Source: Arsukibacterium sp. MJ3 (GTDB taxonomy: Bacteria; Pseudomonadota; Gammaproteobacteria; Enterobacterales; Alteromonadaceae). Taken from it: DNA of 64,000 nt. The notes below the pieces were generated by a model. That model was not told the origin of the DNA. It saw nothing but the letters and a program-made list of their open reading frames with translations, and searched no databases. Shown here piece after piece: positions 26,392 through 35,295 of the stretch (the stretch's first letter is position 1; each line of letters opens with the position of its first letter). A program made the translations under genes and the position numbers. The stretch is taken from positions 1 to 64,000 of the forward strand of contig NZ_LAHP01000007.1 in NCBI RefSeq assembly GCF_000987765.1. The letters run 5' to 3'.

Positions 26392-27087
26392 ATGGCTGAA
26401 CCCTTTTACTACCACCCCCCTACTACTCCCTGGCTTGATATTTTATATCAGGACAAAGACCTTATTGTACTGAACAAACCCAGCGGCCTGCTCACTAACC
26501 CGGGACGCGGTCCGGCATTAGCCGACAGTTTGTTCAGCCGGGTAAAGGCAAGTTTTGACTTGGCGCAGCTGGTTCACCGGCTTGATTTAAGTACCTCTGG
26601 GGTAGTCGTAATTGCGCTTCGGCGTAAAGCAGAACGTGAGCTAAAACGCCAGTTCGCTGAGCGACTGGTTAAAAAACGCTATTTGGCGGTGGTCGCCGGG
26701 GCATTGGAATTACCCAGCGGTAGCATTGATTTTCCGCTGGCGGTCGATGCTGAACATGCACCACGCCAAAAAGTCTGTTACCAAACAGGCAAAGCGGCAT
26801 TAACGCATTATCGGGTAATACAGCAATTTTCTGACTCAGCGCTGGTCGAGTTAAAGCCCGTAACCGGTCGCTCTCATCAGCTACGGGTGCATATGCTGGC
26901 ACTGGGCCACCCTATTCTGGGCGATGCGTTTTACGCGCCGCCAGAAATATTAGCGGCCGCACCACGCTTACTATTGCATGCCGCCAGTTTAATATTGCAA
27001 CACCCTTACTCTGGCAAAGAGCTTGAATTTACTGCAGATACTGACTTTGTTAATGCCAAGGGCCAGCTACACTGGCCTGGCAGTTAA
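26392..27087 (+). CDS. rluA: 23S rRNA/tRNA pseudouridine synthase RluA
   Basis: A 231-residue enzyme that follows E. coli RluA closely: PPTTPWLDILYQDKDLIVLNKP, SGLLTNPGRG, catalytic Asp65 in VHRLDLSTSGVVV, the RELKRQF motif, QKVCYQTGKAALTHY, and PVTGRSHQLRVHMLALGHPI followed by LGDAFYA. E. coli RluA modifies 23S rRNA U746 and U32 of some tRNAs. It is divergent from the paralogue and convergent with the S9 peptidase, from which a hairpin separates it. Confidence 0.93.
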   Translation: MAEPFYYHPPTTPWLDILYQDKDLIVLNKPSGLLTNPGRGPALADSLFSRVKASFDLAQLVHRLDLSTSGVVVIALRRKAERELKRQFAERLVKKRYLAVVAGALELPSGSIDFPLAVDAEHAPRQKVCYQTGKAALTHYRVIQQFSDSALVELKPVTGRSHQLRVHMLALGHPILGDAFYAPPEILAAAPRLLLHAASLILQHPYSGKELEFTADTDFVNAKGQLHWPGS

Positions 27088-27090
27088 GGC

Positions 27091-27118
27091 ACAACGTCTC
27101 CTGTAAAGGAGACGTTGT
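27091..27118. terminator. Hairpin between convergent rluA and S9 peptidase genes
   Basis: ACAACGTCTCCT, a GTAA loop and AGGAGACGTTGT form a perfect 12-base-pair stem. No long T-run follows on either strand, so termination may be inefficient or factor-assisted. The position between convergent genes supports a terminator. Confidence 0.65.
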
Positions 27119-27137
27119 TAACATCAGTTATTGTGGT

Positions 27138-29621
27138 TTAAAGATGCTGTTCAAACAGCTTGTAAATGCGCCGATATTCATCTAACCAACTGCTTGGCTG
27201 GCGAAAACCATGCGGTTCAACCGGGTAAATAGCCGTTTCAAAATCCTGTTTTTCCTGCTCAATCAAGCGCTGAACCAGCCGCACCACATCCTGAAAAAAC
27301 ACATTGTCATCTACCATTGGTGCATTAATTAGCAGCGGTTTATTCAAGCCCTGGCTAAAATAAATCGGCGAGCTACGCTCATAAGCAATAGGATCAATAT
27401 CAGGCGTGTTTAAAATATTAGACGTATAAGGATGGTTATAATACGCCCAGTCACTAACAGGCCTTAATGCCGCACCGGCCTGAAATAACTCCGGCTGTTT
27501 AAACAGCGCCATAAACGTCATAAAGCCACCATATGAACCGCCATAAGTACCTATGCGCTTACGGTCAACATTAGCATTGGTGACCAGCCAATTTACACCA
27601 TCAGCCAAGTCTTCAATTTCCGGGGTACCCATCTGGCGATAAATCGCGGTGCGCCAATCACGGCCATAACCTTTTGATGCCCGGTAATCCATATCCATTA
27701 CGACATAACCTTGCTGTGCCAACAGGTTATGAAATAAAAACTCGCGAAAATAACCAGACCAGCCCAGATCACTGTTTTGCAAATAACCCGCACCATGGTT
27801 AAAAATAACCGCCCGGCGTGGCTCACCCTGCTGATAATCTTTTGGGTAATACACTTTACTGAATATCGGCTGCTTGCTATGACTAGATGGCACAGCAACA
27901 ACTTTTGGTGCAAACAGCGGCAACTGTTTAAATTCAGCAGAAACGGTATCGGTTAGTTTAACCACTTCGGCTTGGCTCTGCGCCGCCATGACATATAACT
28001 CTTCTGGCATAACATTAGTGGAGTGGCGCAACAATAATTGCTGTTCATTCGGGGCCAGTTCAAAATCTGTCATACCGCCTAACCGGGTCAGTTGTTCGGT
28101 TTGGCTGTTGCCAACGCTAAACCGGTGTACATCATAGACTCCCGGATGAGAGACATTAGCTTTAAAATATAAATAACCATCATCAGCCGTTAATACCGGG
28201 TTGCTTACCTCAAACGTGCCATTAGTAACTTTAGTGGCTTTACGACGGGTTAATGCCTTAGTGTATAAATGCGAATAACCACTTTCTTCAGACAAAAAAT
28301 AGAGCGTCTCGCTGTTATTAAACCAACCAAAGTCATTAAAGGCATAGTTTATCCAAGCTTTATCGTGCAAGCGATGCTGTGGTACCAAGGTTTTTTTATC
28401 AACATTAATGGTGGCTATCCAACGGTCTTTGTTGTCAAAAGCTTTTAGCATTATCGCCACCTGCTGACCGTTATTGTGCCAGCGCATGGCGCTTTGGCTC
28501 CAATACCAATCGGTCATCAGGCCAATATCCCGGATCACCTTTGCAGTTTGATACTTTTCACCTTTCGCTTTGGCATTTTCTGCCTTTACATCGGCCAGTA
28601 CGTCTTCATTGTAACCAGGCAGACTGGTGTAACTTAACGGATACTGCGTACCATCGGTTAATGACACCAGAATTAAGCGCTGTGGCTCGGGTTTAAAGTC
28701 ATTAACCCGCCGTCTAACTGGCTCGGCGGCAATATCACCACTGGCGGTAATATAGTTAGGCATTATATCTTTTTCATTGCGAGGCTGGTTCTTACGAATA
28801 GCCACCAGCAGGTAATCTGCTTTAGGCGATAAACTTGCGTCAACAATTTGCTGATCTTTGCCAAAATACGCTGCTACTGGCGCCAAAGAAGGATTGGCAG
28901 CAAGCATGGCTTCGTTAGCTTCATGTTGCTCGGTTTTATCACGTTGCGTTTTCGCTACATAACCAATTAGTTTTAGCTGCTCCTGCGCCAGGTAACCGCT
29001 GGGTGCTGCCGGCGCTTTCGGTTTGTCGGCTGTTTTAAGGCTAATTAGCTCACTGCTTAACCCAGTGGTTAAATCAACACTGTAATAAGTCCACTCCTGG
29101 CGATACACCAAACGGTTATCCAGTAAAAACTGCGGGGCACTGTGAATGGCATTACTGCGGGTAATTTGCTGCACTTGTTGCTGGCCTTGGCTATCAAGCC
29201 GGCGTAAAAATATATTACCTTCAAACACATAGGCTTGCATTTTTCGGTCAGCACTATATTGCATATTGCTACTGCCCATTTGATGCAACTGCGACAAGGG
29301 TACGGTGGTGCCATTGTCAGTAGCATGTAGTGGCAGATGAAACCAGTCTCGCAGCTCACTGCCCGCTCGCTTTTGCTGATAATAAACCTGTTTGCTGTCC
29401 GCCCCCCAAAAAGCGTTTTCTGGTGCACGCCCCAACCAATCAGGGTCGGCCATTATTTGCTCAAGGCTAAACGTAATAGTGGCATCAGCCTGATAAGGCG
29501 AACTGACACTTAACGGGGCAGTGCTAAAGGTTTGTGCTTCTGTTTTGCTATAGCCTAGGTGACTGGTCAGCAAAAACCCGGCGCAAACAGCGCCAAATAC
29601 TATGTAATTGCGTGTTTTCAT
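27138..29621 (-). CDS. Exported S9-family prolyl oligopeptidase/dipeptidyl-peptidase IV-like peptidase
   Basis: An 827-residue protein. A signal peptide occupies residues 1-25 (IVFGAVCAGFLLTSHLGYS). A beta-propeller-type N-terminal region (about 50-560) is followed by an alpha/beta-hydrolase domain with the nucleophile elbow GTYGGSYGGFMTF, a catalytic Asp expected in PMVDDNVFFQ and His in EPHGFRQPSSW. The order Ser-Asp-His is that of family S9. These enzymes cleave dipeptides or oligopeptides, usually at proline, in the periplasm or outside the cell. It ends at LDEYRRIYKLFEQHL, a usual C-terminal helix. It is transcribed alone. Confidence 0.9.
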   Translation of the reverse strand: MKTRNYIVFGAVCAGFLLTSHLGYSKTEAQTFSTAPLSVSSPYQADATITFSLEQIMADPDWLGRAPENAFWGADSKQVYYQQKRAGSELRDWFHLPLHATDNGTTVPLSQLHQMGSSNMQYSADRKMQAYVFEGNIFLRRLDSQGQQQVQQITRSNAIHSAPQFLLDNRLVYRQEWTYYSVDLTTGLSSELISLKTADKPKAPAAPSGYLAQEQLKLIGYVAKTQRDKTEQHEANEAMLAANPSLAPVAAYFGKDQQIVDASLSPKADYLLVAIRKNQPRNEKDIMPNYITASGDIAAEPVRRRVNDFKPEPQRLILVSLTDGTQYPLSYTSLPGYNEDVLADVKAENAKAKGEKYQTAKVIRDIGLMTDWYWSQSAMRWHNNGQQVAIMLKAFDNKDRWIATINVDKKTLVPQHRLHDKAWINYAFNDFGWFNNSETLYFLSEESGYSHLYTKALTRRKATKVTNGTFEVSNPVLTADDGYLYFKANVSHPGVYDVHRFSVGNSQTEQLTRLGGMTDFELAPNEQQLLLRHSTNVMPEELYVMAAQSQAEVVKLTDTVSAEFKQLPLFAPKVVAVPSSHSKQPIFSKVYYPKDYQQGEPRRAVIFNHGAGYLQNSDLGWSGYFREFLFHNLLAQQGYVVMDMDYRASKGYGRDWRTAIYRQMGTPEIEDLADGVNWLVTNANVDRKRIGTYGGSYGGFMTFMALFKQPELFQAGAALRPVSDWAYYNHPYTSNILNTPDIDPIAYERSSPIYFSQGLNKPLLINAPMVDDNVFFQDVVRLVQRLIEQEKQDFETAIYPVEPHGFRQPSSWLDEYRRIYKLFEQHL

Positions 29622-29970
29622 TGTTTACGTCTTGTGCTTAGTTAATATCGTCTCTGTTATACAAAGCCTTGCCTATTAACGCAACAGGATACGGTTGAAT
29701 AGCCGGGATTTACGGCAGAATTTACTTTTCCCGGCTGAGAACACTTAAAAAAGTCAGCAATTTTGTTGCTCGATTTATGATCATAATCGCTTTATTAACG
29801 TGTCAGCAGTCGGTGTACGATCCAGATTTTATTAAATAATAGAATGAAAACTGAAAAATAATACCAGTCCTTTCTATTTTATGATTTATATAGCAGTAAA
29901 CCAGGCCTTGGTTAGTTGCGTAATAGATAGTCAAGATATAGTTAACTATTTAAGCCGGGATTAAACAAAT
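29622..29970. other. Divergent promoter region between S9 peptidase and ECF sigma genes
   Basis: This AT-rich stretch separates two divergently transcribed genes and must carry promoters for both. I see no convincing coding frame, RNA gene or clear repeat in it. An ECF-type promoter recognised by the adjacent sigma factor is expected, but I could not identify one with confidence. Confidence 0.5.
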
Positions 29971-30630
29971 ATGTTGGAAACTACCGCGCTAACAGGGCAT
30001 CATGATGCTTCAAACAGACAGAAGCGAATAACGCAACGGATGACCATAACTACTGACAACGAAATACGAACTGGCCAATGGGAAGACGCTCTTACGCTGG
30101 TGGCATTAAATGAAGATAAATTGGCTTATGCTGAATTATTTAAATATTTTGCACCTCGGCTTAAAGCCTTCGGTATGAAAATGTTCGGCAATGAACAACA
30201 AGCGATGGAAATGGTGCAAGACGCCATGCTTAACGTTTGGCGTAAAGCTCGCTTATTTGACGCTAGCCGTGGTTGTGCATCAACCTGGATTTTCACTATA
30301 GCCAGAAACGTTCGTTTTGACATGCTACGCAAGAAACAAAGCCGTAAAGACGACATCAGCGCAGACGACTTATGGTTTGACGGTGATTATCCGGAACAAG
30401 AAAGCAATAGTAGTGAACATTGGGATACTATCCTGATGAGTGAAAAATTAGCGCCGCACTTTGATGCATTACCACCAGCACAACGTATGGTAATGCAGAA
30501 AGTGTATTTGGAAGAAAAATCACATCAGGAAGTTTCTGATGAATTGGCTATACCACTGGGTACGGTAAAATCACGTATTAGATTGGCACTGGACAGATTG
30601 AGAGAGGCATTTGATGACACACGCAGTTAA
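29971..30630 (+). CDS. ECF sigma factor, RpoE-type of the ChrR-controlled group
   Basis: A 219-residue sigma factor: region 2 (about 48-120, YAELFKYFAPRLKAFGMKMF, AMEMVQDAMLNVWRKARLFD, GCASTWIFTIARNVRFDMLR) and region 4 (about 155-212, HFDALPPAQRMVMQKVYLEE, SHQEVSDELAIPLGTVKSRI). An internal ATG at 30040 is an alternative start, since the first 23 residues are poorly typical. It overlaps the anti-sigma gene by 17 bases. Sigma factors of this group answer singlet oxygen and related oxidants in Rhodobacter. The regulon here is unknown, but the flanking genes are the first places to look. Confidence 0.9.
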   Translation: MLETTALTGHHDASNRQKRITQRMTITTDNEIRTGQWEDALTLVALNEDKLAYAELFKYFAPRLKAFGMKMFGNEQQAMEMVQDAMLNVWRKARLFDASRGCASTWIFTIARNVRFDMLRKKQSRKDDISADDLWFDGDYPEQESNSSEHWDTILMSEKLAPHFDALPPAQRMVMQKVYLEEKSHQEVSDELAIPLGTVKSRIRLALDRLREAFDDTRS

Positions 30631-31303
30631 ATTTCATCCCGGCTTAATGTTGCTGGAACAATATGTTGAAGGTTCGTTGTCTGCCGATGTCGCCCTTGCG
30701 GTGTCAGCACACATCGACTTATGCCCACATTGCCAGCAATTAAGCCATGACATTACCATTGACCAAGCAGCCTCTTTAGGCGAGCAGAATGTTAGCGCAC
30801 ATGACGAGCAGCAAGATTGGCAACAAATGGTCGATTTTATTACCAGCCAACCTGGTCTTTCAGCCGCTAGCGTGCAGCGCAGCAATGCCTTGCCACAGGT
30901 TGCCAGTGTCACCGTTAATGGCAGAACATTTGAAATACCACGCGCCTTATCCCGCTTGGCAGAGAAACATAATAAGTGGTTACAACTCGGTGGTATTGCT
31001 ACTGCTAAGTTGCCCACTGGTGAAAAACAACATGTTTCATTGCTATATATTGATAAAGGGACTGAGGTACCAAACCACACTCACCTGGGTTTGGAAATGA
31101 CATTAGTACTGGCTGGTAAAATAGTTGATGAAAATGGCGAATACGGTGTTGGCGATTTATTGATTAACTCGCCAGATGACACCCACACTCCGAGGACGCT
31201 GGCTGACGAAGACTGTTTATGTTTATCCGTTTTAAGTGCGCCGCTGAAGTTTAATAAAGGCTTAACCCGTTTATTAAACCCGCTGCAGCAGTTCTTTTAT
31301 TAA
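30614..31303 (+). CDS. ChrR-type zinc anti-sigma factor with cupin domain
   Basis: The ATG at 30614 follows AGAGG at about 7 bases. The product has 229 residues. The anti-sigma domain has zinc ligands His8, His33, Cys37 and Cys40 (HIDLCPHC), matching ChrR His6, His31, Cys35 and Cys38. The cupin domain (about 110-225) carries NHTHLGLEMT and DDTHTPRT, matching the metal-binding His, His, Glu and His of ChrR. It should hold the adjacent sigma factor until oxidant or singlet-oxygen signals release it. The complete ligand set indicates a working sensor. Confidence 0.9.
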   Translation: MTHAVKFHPGLMLLEQYVEGSLSADVALAVSAHIDLCPHCQQLSHDITIDQAASLGEQNVSAHDEQQDWQQMVDFITSQPGLSAASVQRSNALPQVASVTVNGRTFEIPRALSRLAEKHNKWLQLGGIATAKLPTGEKQHVSLLYIDKGTEVPNHTHLGLEMTLVLAGKIVDENGEYGVGDLLINSPDDTHTPRTLADEDCLCLSVLSAPLKFNKGLTRLLNPLQQFFY

Positions 31304-31345
31304 CGTGCTGTAGTTTGCAAAGAATAGCTTGGTGGAGCAAGCTTT

Positions 31346-31370
31346 AGCGCCGTTTTACGGCGCTTTTTTT
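31346..31370 (+). terminator. Intrinsic terminator of the sigma/anti-sigma operon
   Basis: GCGCCG, a TTTTA loop and CGGCGC are followed by seven T residues, a textbook intrinsic terminator for the plus strand. It lies 43 bases after the anti-sigma gene. Confidence 0.9.
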
Positions 31371-31387
31371 AGCTGCTATTTTGCACG

Positions 31388-33640
31388 CTAAGCTAGCATA
31401 GCCATACCACCGCTTAAATTGTAAACGCTATTAAAACCAAAGCGGCGCAGTACTTTACAGGCCAATAAGCTGCGGTTGCCACTGCGACATACCAGCATTA
31501 AAGGCCGCGTCGGATCTAACTGCTGGTTTATTAGCGCATCACAGAATTTAGATAACGGTAACTCCAGTACTTTTATTGTTGCAGGTAAATAACCGGCAAG
31601 CGGCCCCGCGGTTTGCTCGTGAGGCTCACGCACATCAACCACTTGCAGCGCTGGTTGCTGCACTAATAACGCCGTTATTTCCGCTTTATCAATCAACCGA
31701 CTGGCATCCGTCGGCGCAACCTCTACCAAACCACAATAGTAATGACTGGCTTGCTGTAATGCTGCAGTTTGCGCATTCAATTCCCGCTGCCATTGTGCTA
31801 CCGGTTCAGCGGCTAGCAGCTTAGCAAATAATTGGCTTTCCTGTTGCGCCAACCCGAGGGTAGTGGCAAAACGCTGGCCATAATCGTGGCTTGATAATAA
31901 CAAGGTATCGGCAGTGATCTGCTGTGCCAGCTGCAATATACTTTGCTGTAATTGGCTGGCAGAGCCATCGGCTAAATCTGTACGGCCGATACCACCTGGC
32001 AAAATAAGATCACCTACAAATACCGCCAAAACCTGCTGCTGACGCTGCAGCAGAATACTTATAGCGTTGCTGCAATGGCCTGGGGTGCTTAGCCGGGTAA
32101 GCTGATAGCGGCCTAATGTTAGCTGCTCAGTCGCTAGCGGCCAACCAAAGCTGTCACAATTGACTGGCTCAAAATGTAGTGCCTGGCGTAGTAATTTACT
32201 GGCACTGTGCTCAGTTATATGTTGATGAGTATCTATTAGCGCCAGCAAGGTTAACTGCCGGCCCTGAATAATATTAACAATGCGGTTTAATAAAGCCGGT
32301 ACCGGATCAATAACAATAGCTTTAGCACTATCTGCATCAATTAATAAATAACTGCAACTGTCTTCATGCTTTAGCTGCAATAAGCCACTGGCATGAATTT
32401 CCAACGTTGGGGTGGCATCAGTTACCACTAAACAATGCCTATTCACCACGGCTTTTAAGGTGCTGATAGCGTTGCAAGCCAAGCTGCACTCAGCGGGCGT
32501 CATTGCCGGGCCAAAAGATAAGCGAATAGCGCCCTGAGAGCGCCACGGCGCTAAACCCATCGCATCTAACACAAAACTGCTCGGCACTTTTGAGCTGCAG
32601 GCAGAACCTGAACTTATCCGAATACCGGCAGCATCAAATAAATCCATAATGTCTTTACTGTAAAAACCAGGTACGGAAAAGTTAAGCGTCGTTGCTACAA
32701 TAAACGGCTTATCGCTATTGAGTACTAACTCAGGAAAGACATATCGCAGTGCCGCCAATAATTCAGCCCGATACTGCCATAACATTGCCTCAGCTTGAAA
32801 CACGTCGCCATCAGTGCGCTGTAATTCAGTTAATACCGCACCTAAAGCAGCAATTCCGGGCAAGTTTTCAGTACCAGAGCGTAACCCACCTTCCTGGCCC
32901 CCGCCGGTAATAAACGGCTGATAAGGTGCTGTTGGTCGCACATACAAGAAACCAATGCCCTTTGGCGCATAGAGTTTATGGCCACTAAAGGGGGCGTAAT
33001 CAATTGTGGTCTCCGCTAAACTTAGCGCCATTTTGCCCAGCGCCTGCACACAATCTACCAACCAGTAAACCGTTGGATTAGCCTGCCGAATACAGCTTTC
33101 AAGTTCTGCCAGCGGCTGAGTAATACCGGTTTCATTATTGGCAATCATGGTACAAATAAGCCCTGCGGCCGGGGCATGCTGGTGAATAAAAGCTAAATTA
33201 AGCTGGCCATTTTCATCAACCGGTATAGCCACTACGGTGGCATTTAACTGCAGAACACTATTCCAGTGTTTAAGGCTTTCCGGCACCGCTTTATGCTCAG
33301 TAGCACCATACAATAATAAGGTTGCCGGCCCGCCACGATGTTGTTCCCGTAGTGCCAGCATTGCTGACACCACTGAGCTTTGAATGCCCTCAGTGGCACC
33401 AGAGGTAAACAAAATACGGCCTTTCCCGGCACCGATAAGCTGACGGGCCAGGCTACGGGCTTGCTCCAGCGTGGCTTTGGCTTTTATACCGGTAGCGTGG
33501 CTGCTACTGGGGTTACCGAATTGTTGTTGCATACACTGCATTGCTGCAGCCGCCGCAACCGGTAATACCGGGGTAGTGGCATTATTGTCTAAGTAAACTT
33601 CAGCAGTTCGGGTTCGGGGTATGGAATGTGTCGCTGTCAT
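31388..33640 (-). CDS. Cysteine desulfurase - metallo-beta-lactamase - rhodanese triple fusion
   Basis: A 750-residue, three-part protein. Residues 10-400 are a NifS/IscS-like desulfurase: PLP Lys222 in PFSGHKLYAPKG and catalytic Cys348 in RISSGSACSS. Residues about 410-620 are a metallo-beta-lactamase domain of persulfide-dioxygenase (ETHE1) style, with TPGHCSN (His522), GDLILPGGIGRTD (Asp544) and SSHDYG (His585). Its first metal motif reads THQHITEH (His472, His474, His478), which is one residue longer than the usual THxHADH and lacks that Asp. Residues 650-750 are a rhodanese domain with Cys718 in VCRSGNRS. Together they could release, oxidise and transfer sulfane sulfur, but the middle domain may be altered or inactive. 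Confidence 0.88.
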   Translation of the reverse strand: MTATHSIPRTRTAEVYLDNNATTPVLPVAAAAAMQCMQQQFGNPSSSHATGIKAKATLEQARSLARQLIGAGKGRILFTSGATEGIQSSVVSAMLALREQHRGGPATLLLYGATEHKAVPESLKHWNSVLQLNATVVAIPVDENGQLNLAFIHQHAPAAGLICTMIANNETGITQPLAELESCIRQANPTVYWLVDCVQALGKMALSLAETTIDYAPFSGHKLYAPKGIGFLYVRPTAPYQPFITGGGQEGGLRSGTENLPGIAALGAVLTELQRTDGDVFQAEAMLWQYRAELLAALRYVFPELVLNSDKPFIVATTLNFSVPGFYSKDIMDLFDAAGIRISSGSACSSKVPSSFVLDAMGLAPWRSQGAIRLSFGPAMTPAECSLACNAISTLKAVVNRHCLVVTDATPTLEIHASGLLQLKHEDSCSYLLIDADSAKAIVIDPVPALLNRIVNIIQGRQLTLLALIDTHQHITEHSASKLLRQALHFEPVNCDSFGWPLATEQLTLGRYQLTRLSTPGHCSNAISILLQRQQQVLAVFVGDLILPGGIGRTDLADGSASQLQQSILQLAQQITADTLLLSSHDYGQRFATTLGLAQQESQLFAKLLAAEPVAQWQRELNAQTAALQQASHYYCGLVEVAPTDASRLIDKAEITALLVQQPALQVVDVREPHEQTAGPLAGYLPATIKVLELPLSKFCDALINQQLDPTRPLMLVCRSGNRSLLACKVLRRFGFNSVYNLSGGMAMLA

Positions 33641-33763
33641 CCTCAGGGCCTTTTATGCAGCGCAAAACTGCTTATAGCGAAAAGAAATATCTTATAACAA
33701 CACATCATAAAGGGCGCCTACCCAAACAACAAGCACCGCTGACTGAAACTGCAATCAATCGTT

Positions 33764-33788
33764 ATAAAAAAGGCTGCATTGTGCAGCC
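33764..33788 (-). terminator. Intrinsic terminator of fadR
   Basis: On the minus strand GGCTGCA, a CAA loop and TGCAGCC are followed by TTTTTT. It begins 8 bases after the fadR stop codon, so it should end fadR transcription. Confidence 0.85.
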
Positions 33789-33795
33789 CCAGGGG

Positions 33796-34512
33796 TTATT
33801 CAATCAGATCTTTTGGAATGTCGGGCCGCAGCTCTGCCCAAATCATGCCACTTTCTTTACCGTACTTTCGCACCGCCATTACCACTTCATCGTGTTTACC
33901 GGCCTGGGCATAATTTTTTAACTGCTGATAGTACTGCCGGGCAAGCTCACGGGCAGCCGGATGCGAAAAATAAAAACGGGCAATTTTGTTATACAAACCA
34001 CGGAAGCCATTTAAAATTAATACATAAATTCGATTTGACGAATGCAAGGCCAGCTCATGGTTTAAATTATAATCAAACTCAGCAAACGCTTCGGCAGTAT
34101 CAGCAAGACTTTCGGCCCCGGTGAAAATATCCACTACCTGCTGCTGATGGGTTTTTATGGCACCGCGAATATAAATGGCACTAATATTCGTTCTGGCTGA
34201 CAACAGTTCGTCAACCAAGTCTGGCATATGCTCTTCATCAAGCCGTGCCAGCGTTTCTAATATATTTAAACCCGACGTTTCCCAAAAATTATTCACTTTG
34301 GTTGGTTTACCGTGCTGAATGGTTAACCAGCCATCCCGGGCTAAACGCTGCAGTACTTCGCGCAAGGTGGTTCGGGTTACACCAATCAGTTCAGACAGCT
34401 CACGCTCTGCCGGTAAAATAGATCCGGGGGCGAACTTACCGTTCCAGATCGAATCAACAATATATTCTTCAGCAAAACCGGCAGGGCTTTGCGCTTTTAT
34501 CAGATTGGTCAT
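33796..34512 (-). CDS. fadR: Fatty-acid-responsive transcription regulator FadR
   Basis: The start at 34512 gives 238 residues, close to E. coli FadR (239); the frame continues upstream with atypical hydrophobic residues that I exclude. The N-terminal GntR-type winged helix ([60 protein letters not shown]) is nearly identical to E. coli, and the helical acyl-CoA-binding domain follows. FadR represses fatty-acid degradation genes and activates some unsaturated-fatty-acid genes, and long-chain acyl-CoA releases it. A perfect FadR-type palindrome sits upstream of fadI in this window. Confidence 0.96.
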   Translation of the reverse strand: MTNLIKAQSPAGFAEEYIVDSIWNGKFAPGSILPAERELSELIGVTRTTLREVLQRLARDGWLTIQHGKPTKVNNFWETSGLNILETLARLDEEHMPDLVDELLSARTNISAIYIRGAIKTHQQQVVDIFTGAESLADTAEAFAEFDYNLNHELALHSSNRIYVLILNGFRGLYNKIARFYFSHPAARELARQYYQQLKNYAQAGKHDEVVMAVRKYGKESGMIWAELRPDIPKDLIE

Positions 34513-34685
34513 ACCAAAGAGTCCATCAGGGTCATTATATAAGTGGACTGATTGTACCAGAGCACTGACAGTTAACAAGCCAGCGACTAAAAATAGCCAA
34601 AGGGTCAGCACACAGCAATTGTGTAATAGGTGCAAATCACTTAAATTAGCCCATTGGTTGATAGTAAGAACAATAGGAAAAATGA

Positions 34686-35219
34686 ATGCTGGCTACAATA
34701 AAAAAAATATCGCGCCATCGCCTGTCCTGGTTACTGTTACTGCTCAGTGCCCTCGCCATTGAGGCCGGTGCGTTATATTTTCAATATGGATTAAACCTGC
34801 AACCTTGTATTAAATGTATCTATATTAGGGTAGCTTTTGCCGGCATTATTGTTGCTGCATTACTTGGCTTACTGGCACCTAAACTTGGGGTGCTGCGGCT
34901 ATTGGCTATTATATTTTGGCTTAGCAGTGCGGCGTTTGGTATTTATCAGGCAAATGAACTGGTGAATATTGAACAAATTCTGGCAGCGGGTGGCTTTAGC
35001 AGCTGTGCACTATTTGCTGAGTTTCCTGCCTGGTTAGCCCTGGATAAATGGTGGCCAAGCGTGTTTGAAGTAACGGGCAGTTGTGGCGCGGTCGATTGGC
35101 AGTTTTTAGGCTTAAGCATGGCGTACTGGACCTGGCTAATTTTATGGGCATATGCCATTTCGGCGGCAGTCGTATTACTGGGGCAATTAGGCCGAATTTC
35201 AAATAATCCCTACCGCTAA
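34686..35219 (+). CDS. dsbB: Disulfide bond formation protein DsbB
   Basis: A 177-residue inner-membrane protein with four transmembrane helices (about 13-31, 44-63, 68-88, 143-164). Cys41 and Cys44 ([11 protein letters not shown]) and Cys107 and Cys133 ([18 protein letters not shown]) are the two redox pairs of DsbB, at nearly the E. coli positions. It reoxidises periplasmic DsbA and passes the electrons to quinone. The gene is divergent from fadR, a gene order seen in related gammaproteobacteria. Confidence 0.94.
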   Translation: MLATIKKISRHRLSWLLLLLSALAIEAGALYFQYGLNLQPCIKCIYIRVAFAGIIVAALLGLLAPKLGVLRLLAIIFWLSSAAFGIYQANELVNIEQILAAGGFSSCALFAEFPAWLALDKWWPSVFEVTGSCGAVDWQFLGLSMAYWTWLILWAYAISAAVVLLGQLGRISNNPYR

Positions 35220-35295
35220 ACGCCACTTGCCGCTTTGAACATGCCCGTTAGCAAACCAGCCCGCATTTAGCGTGCTGGCTTGCTGCAAGGTAACG

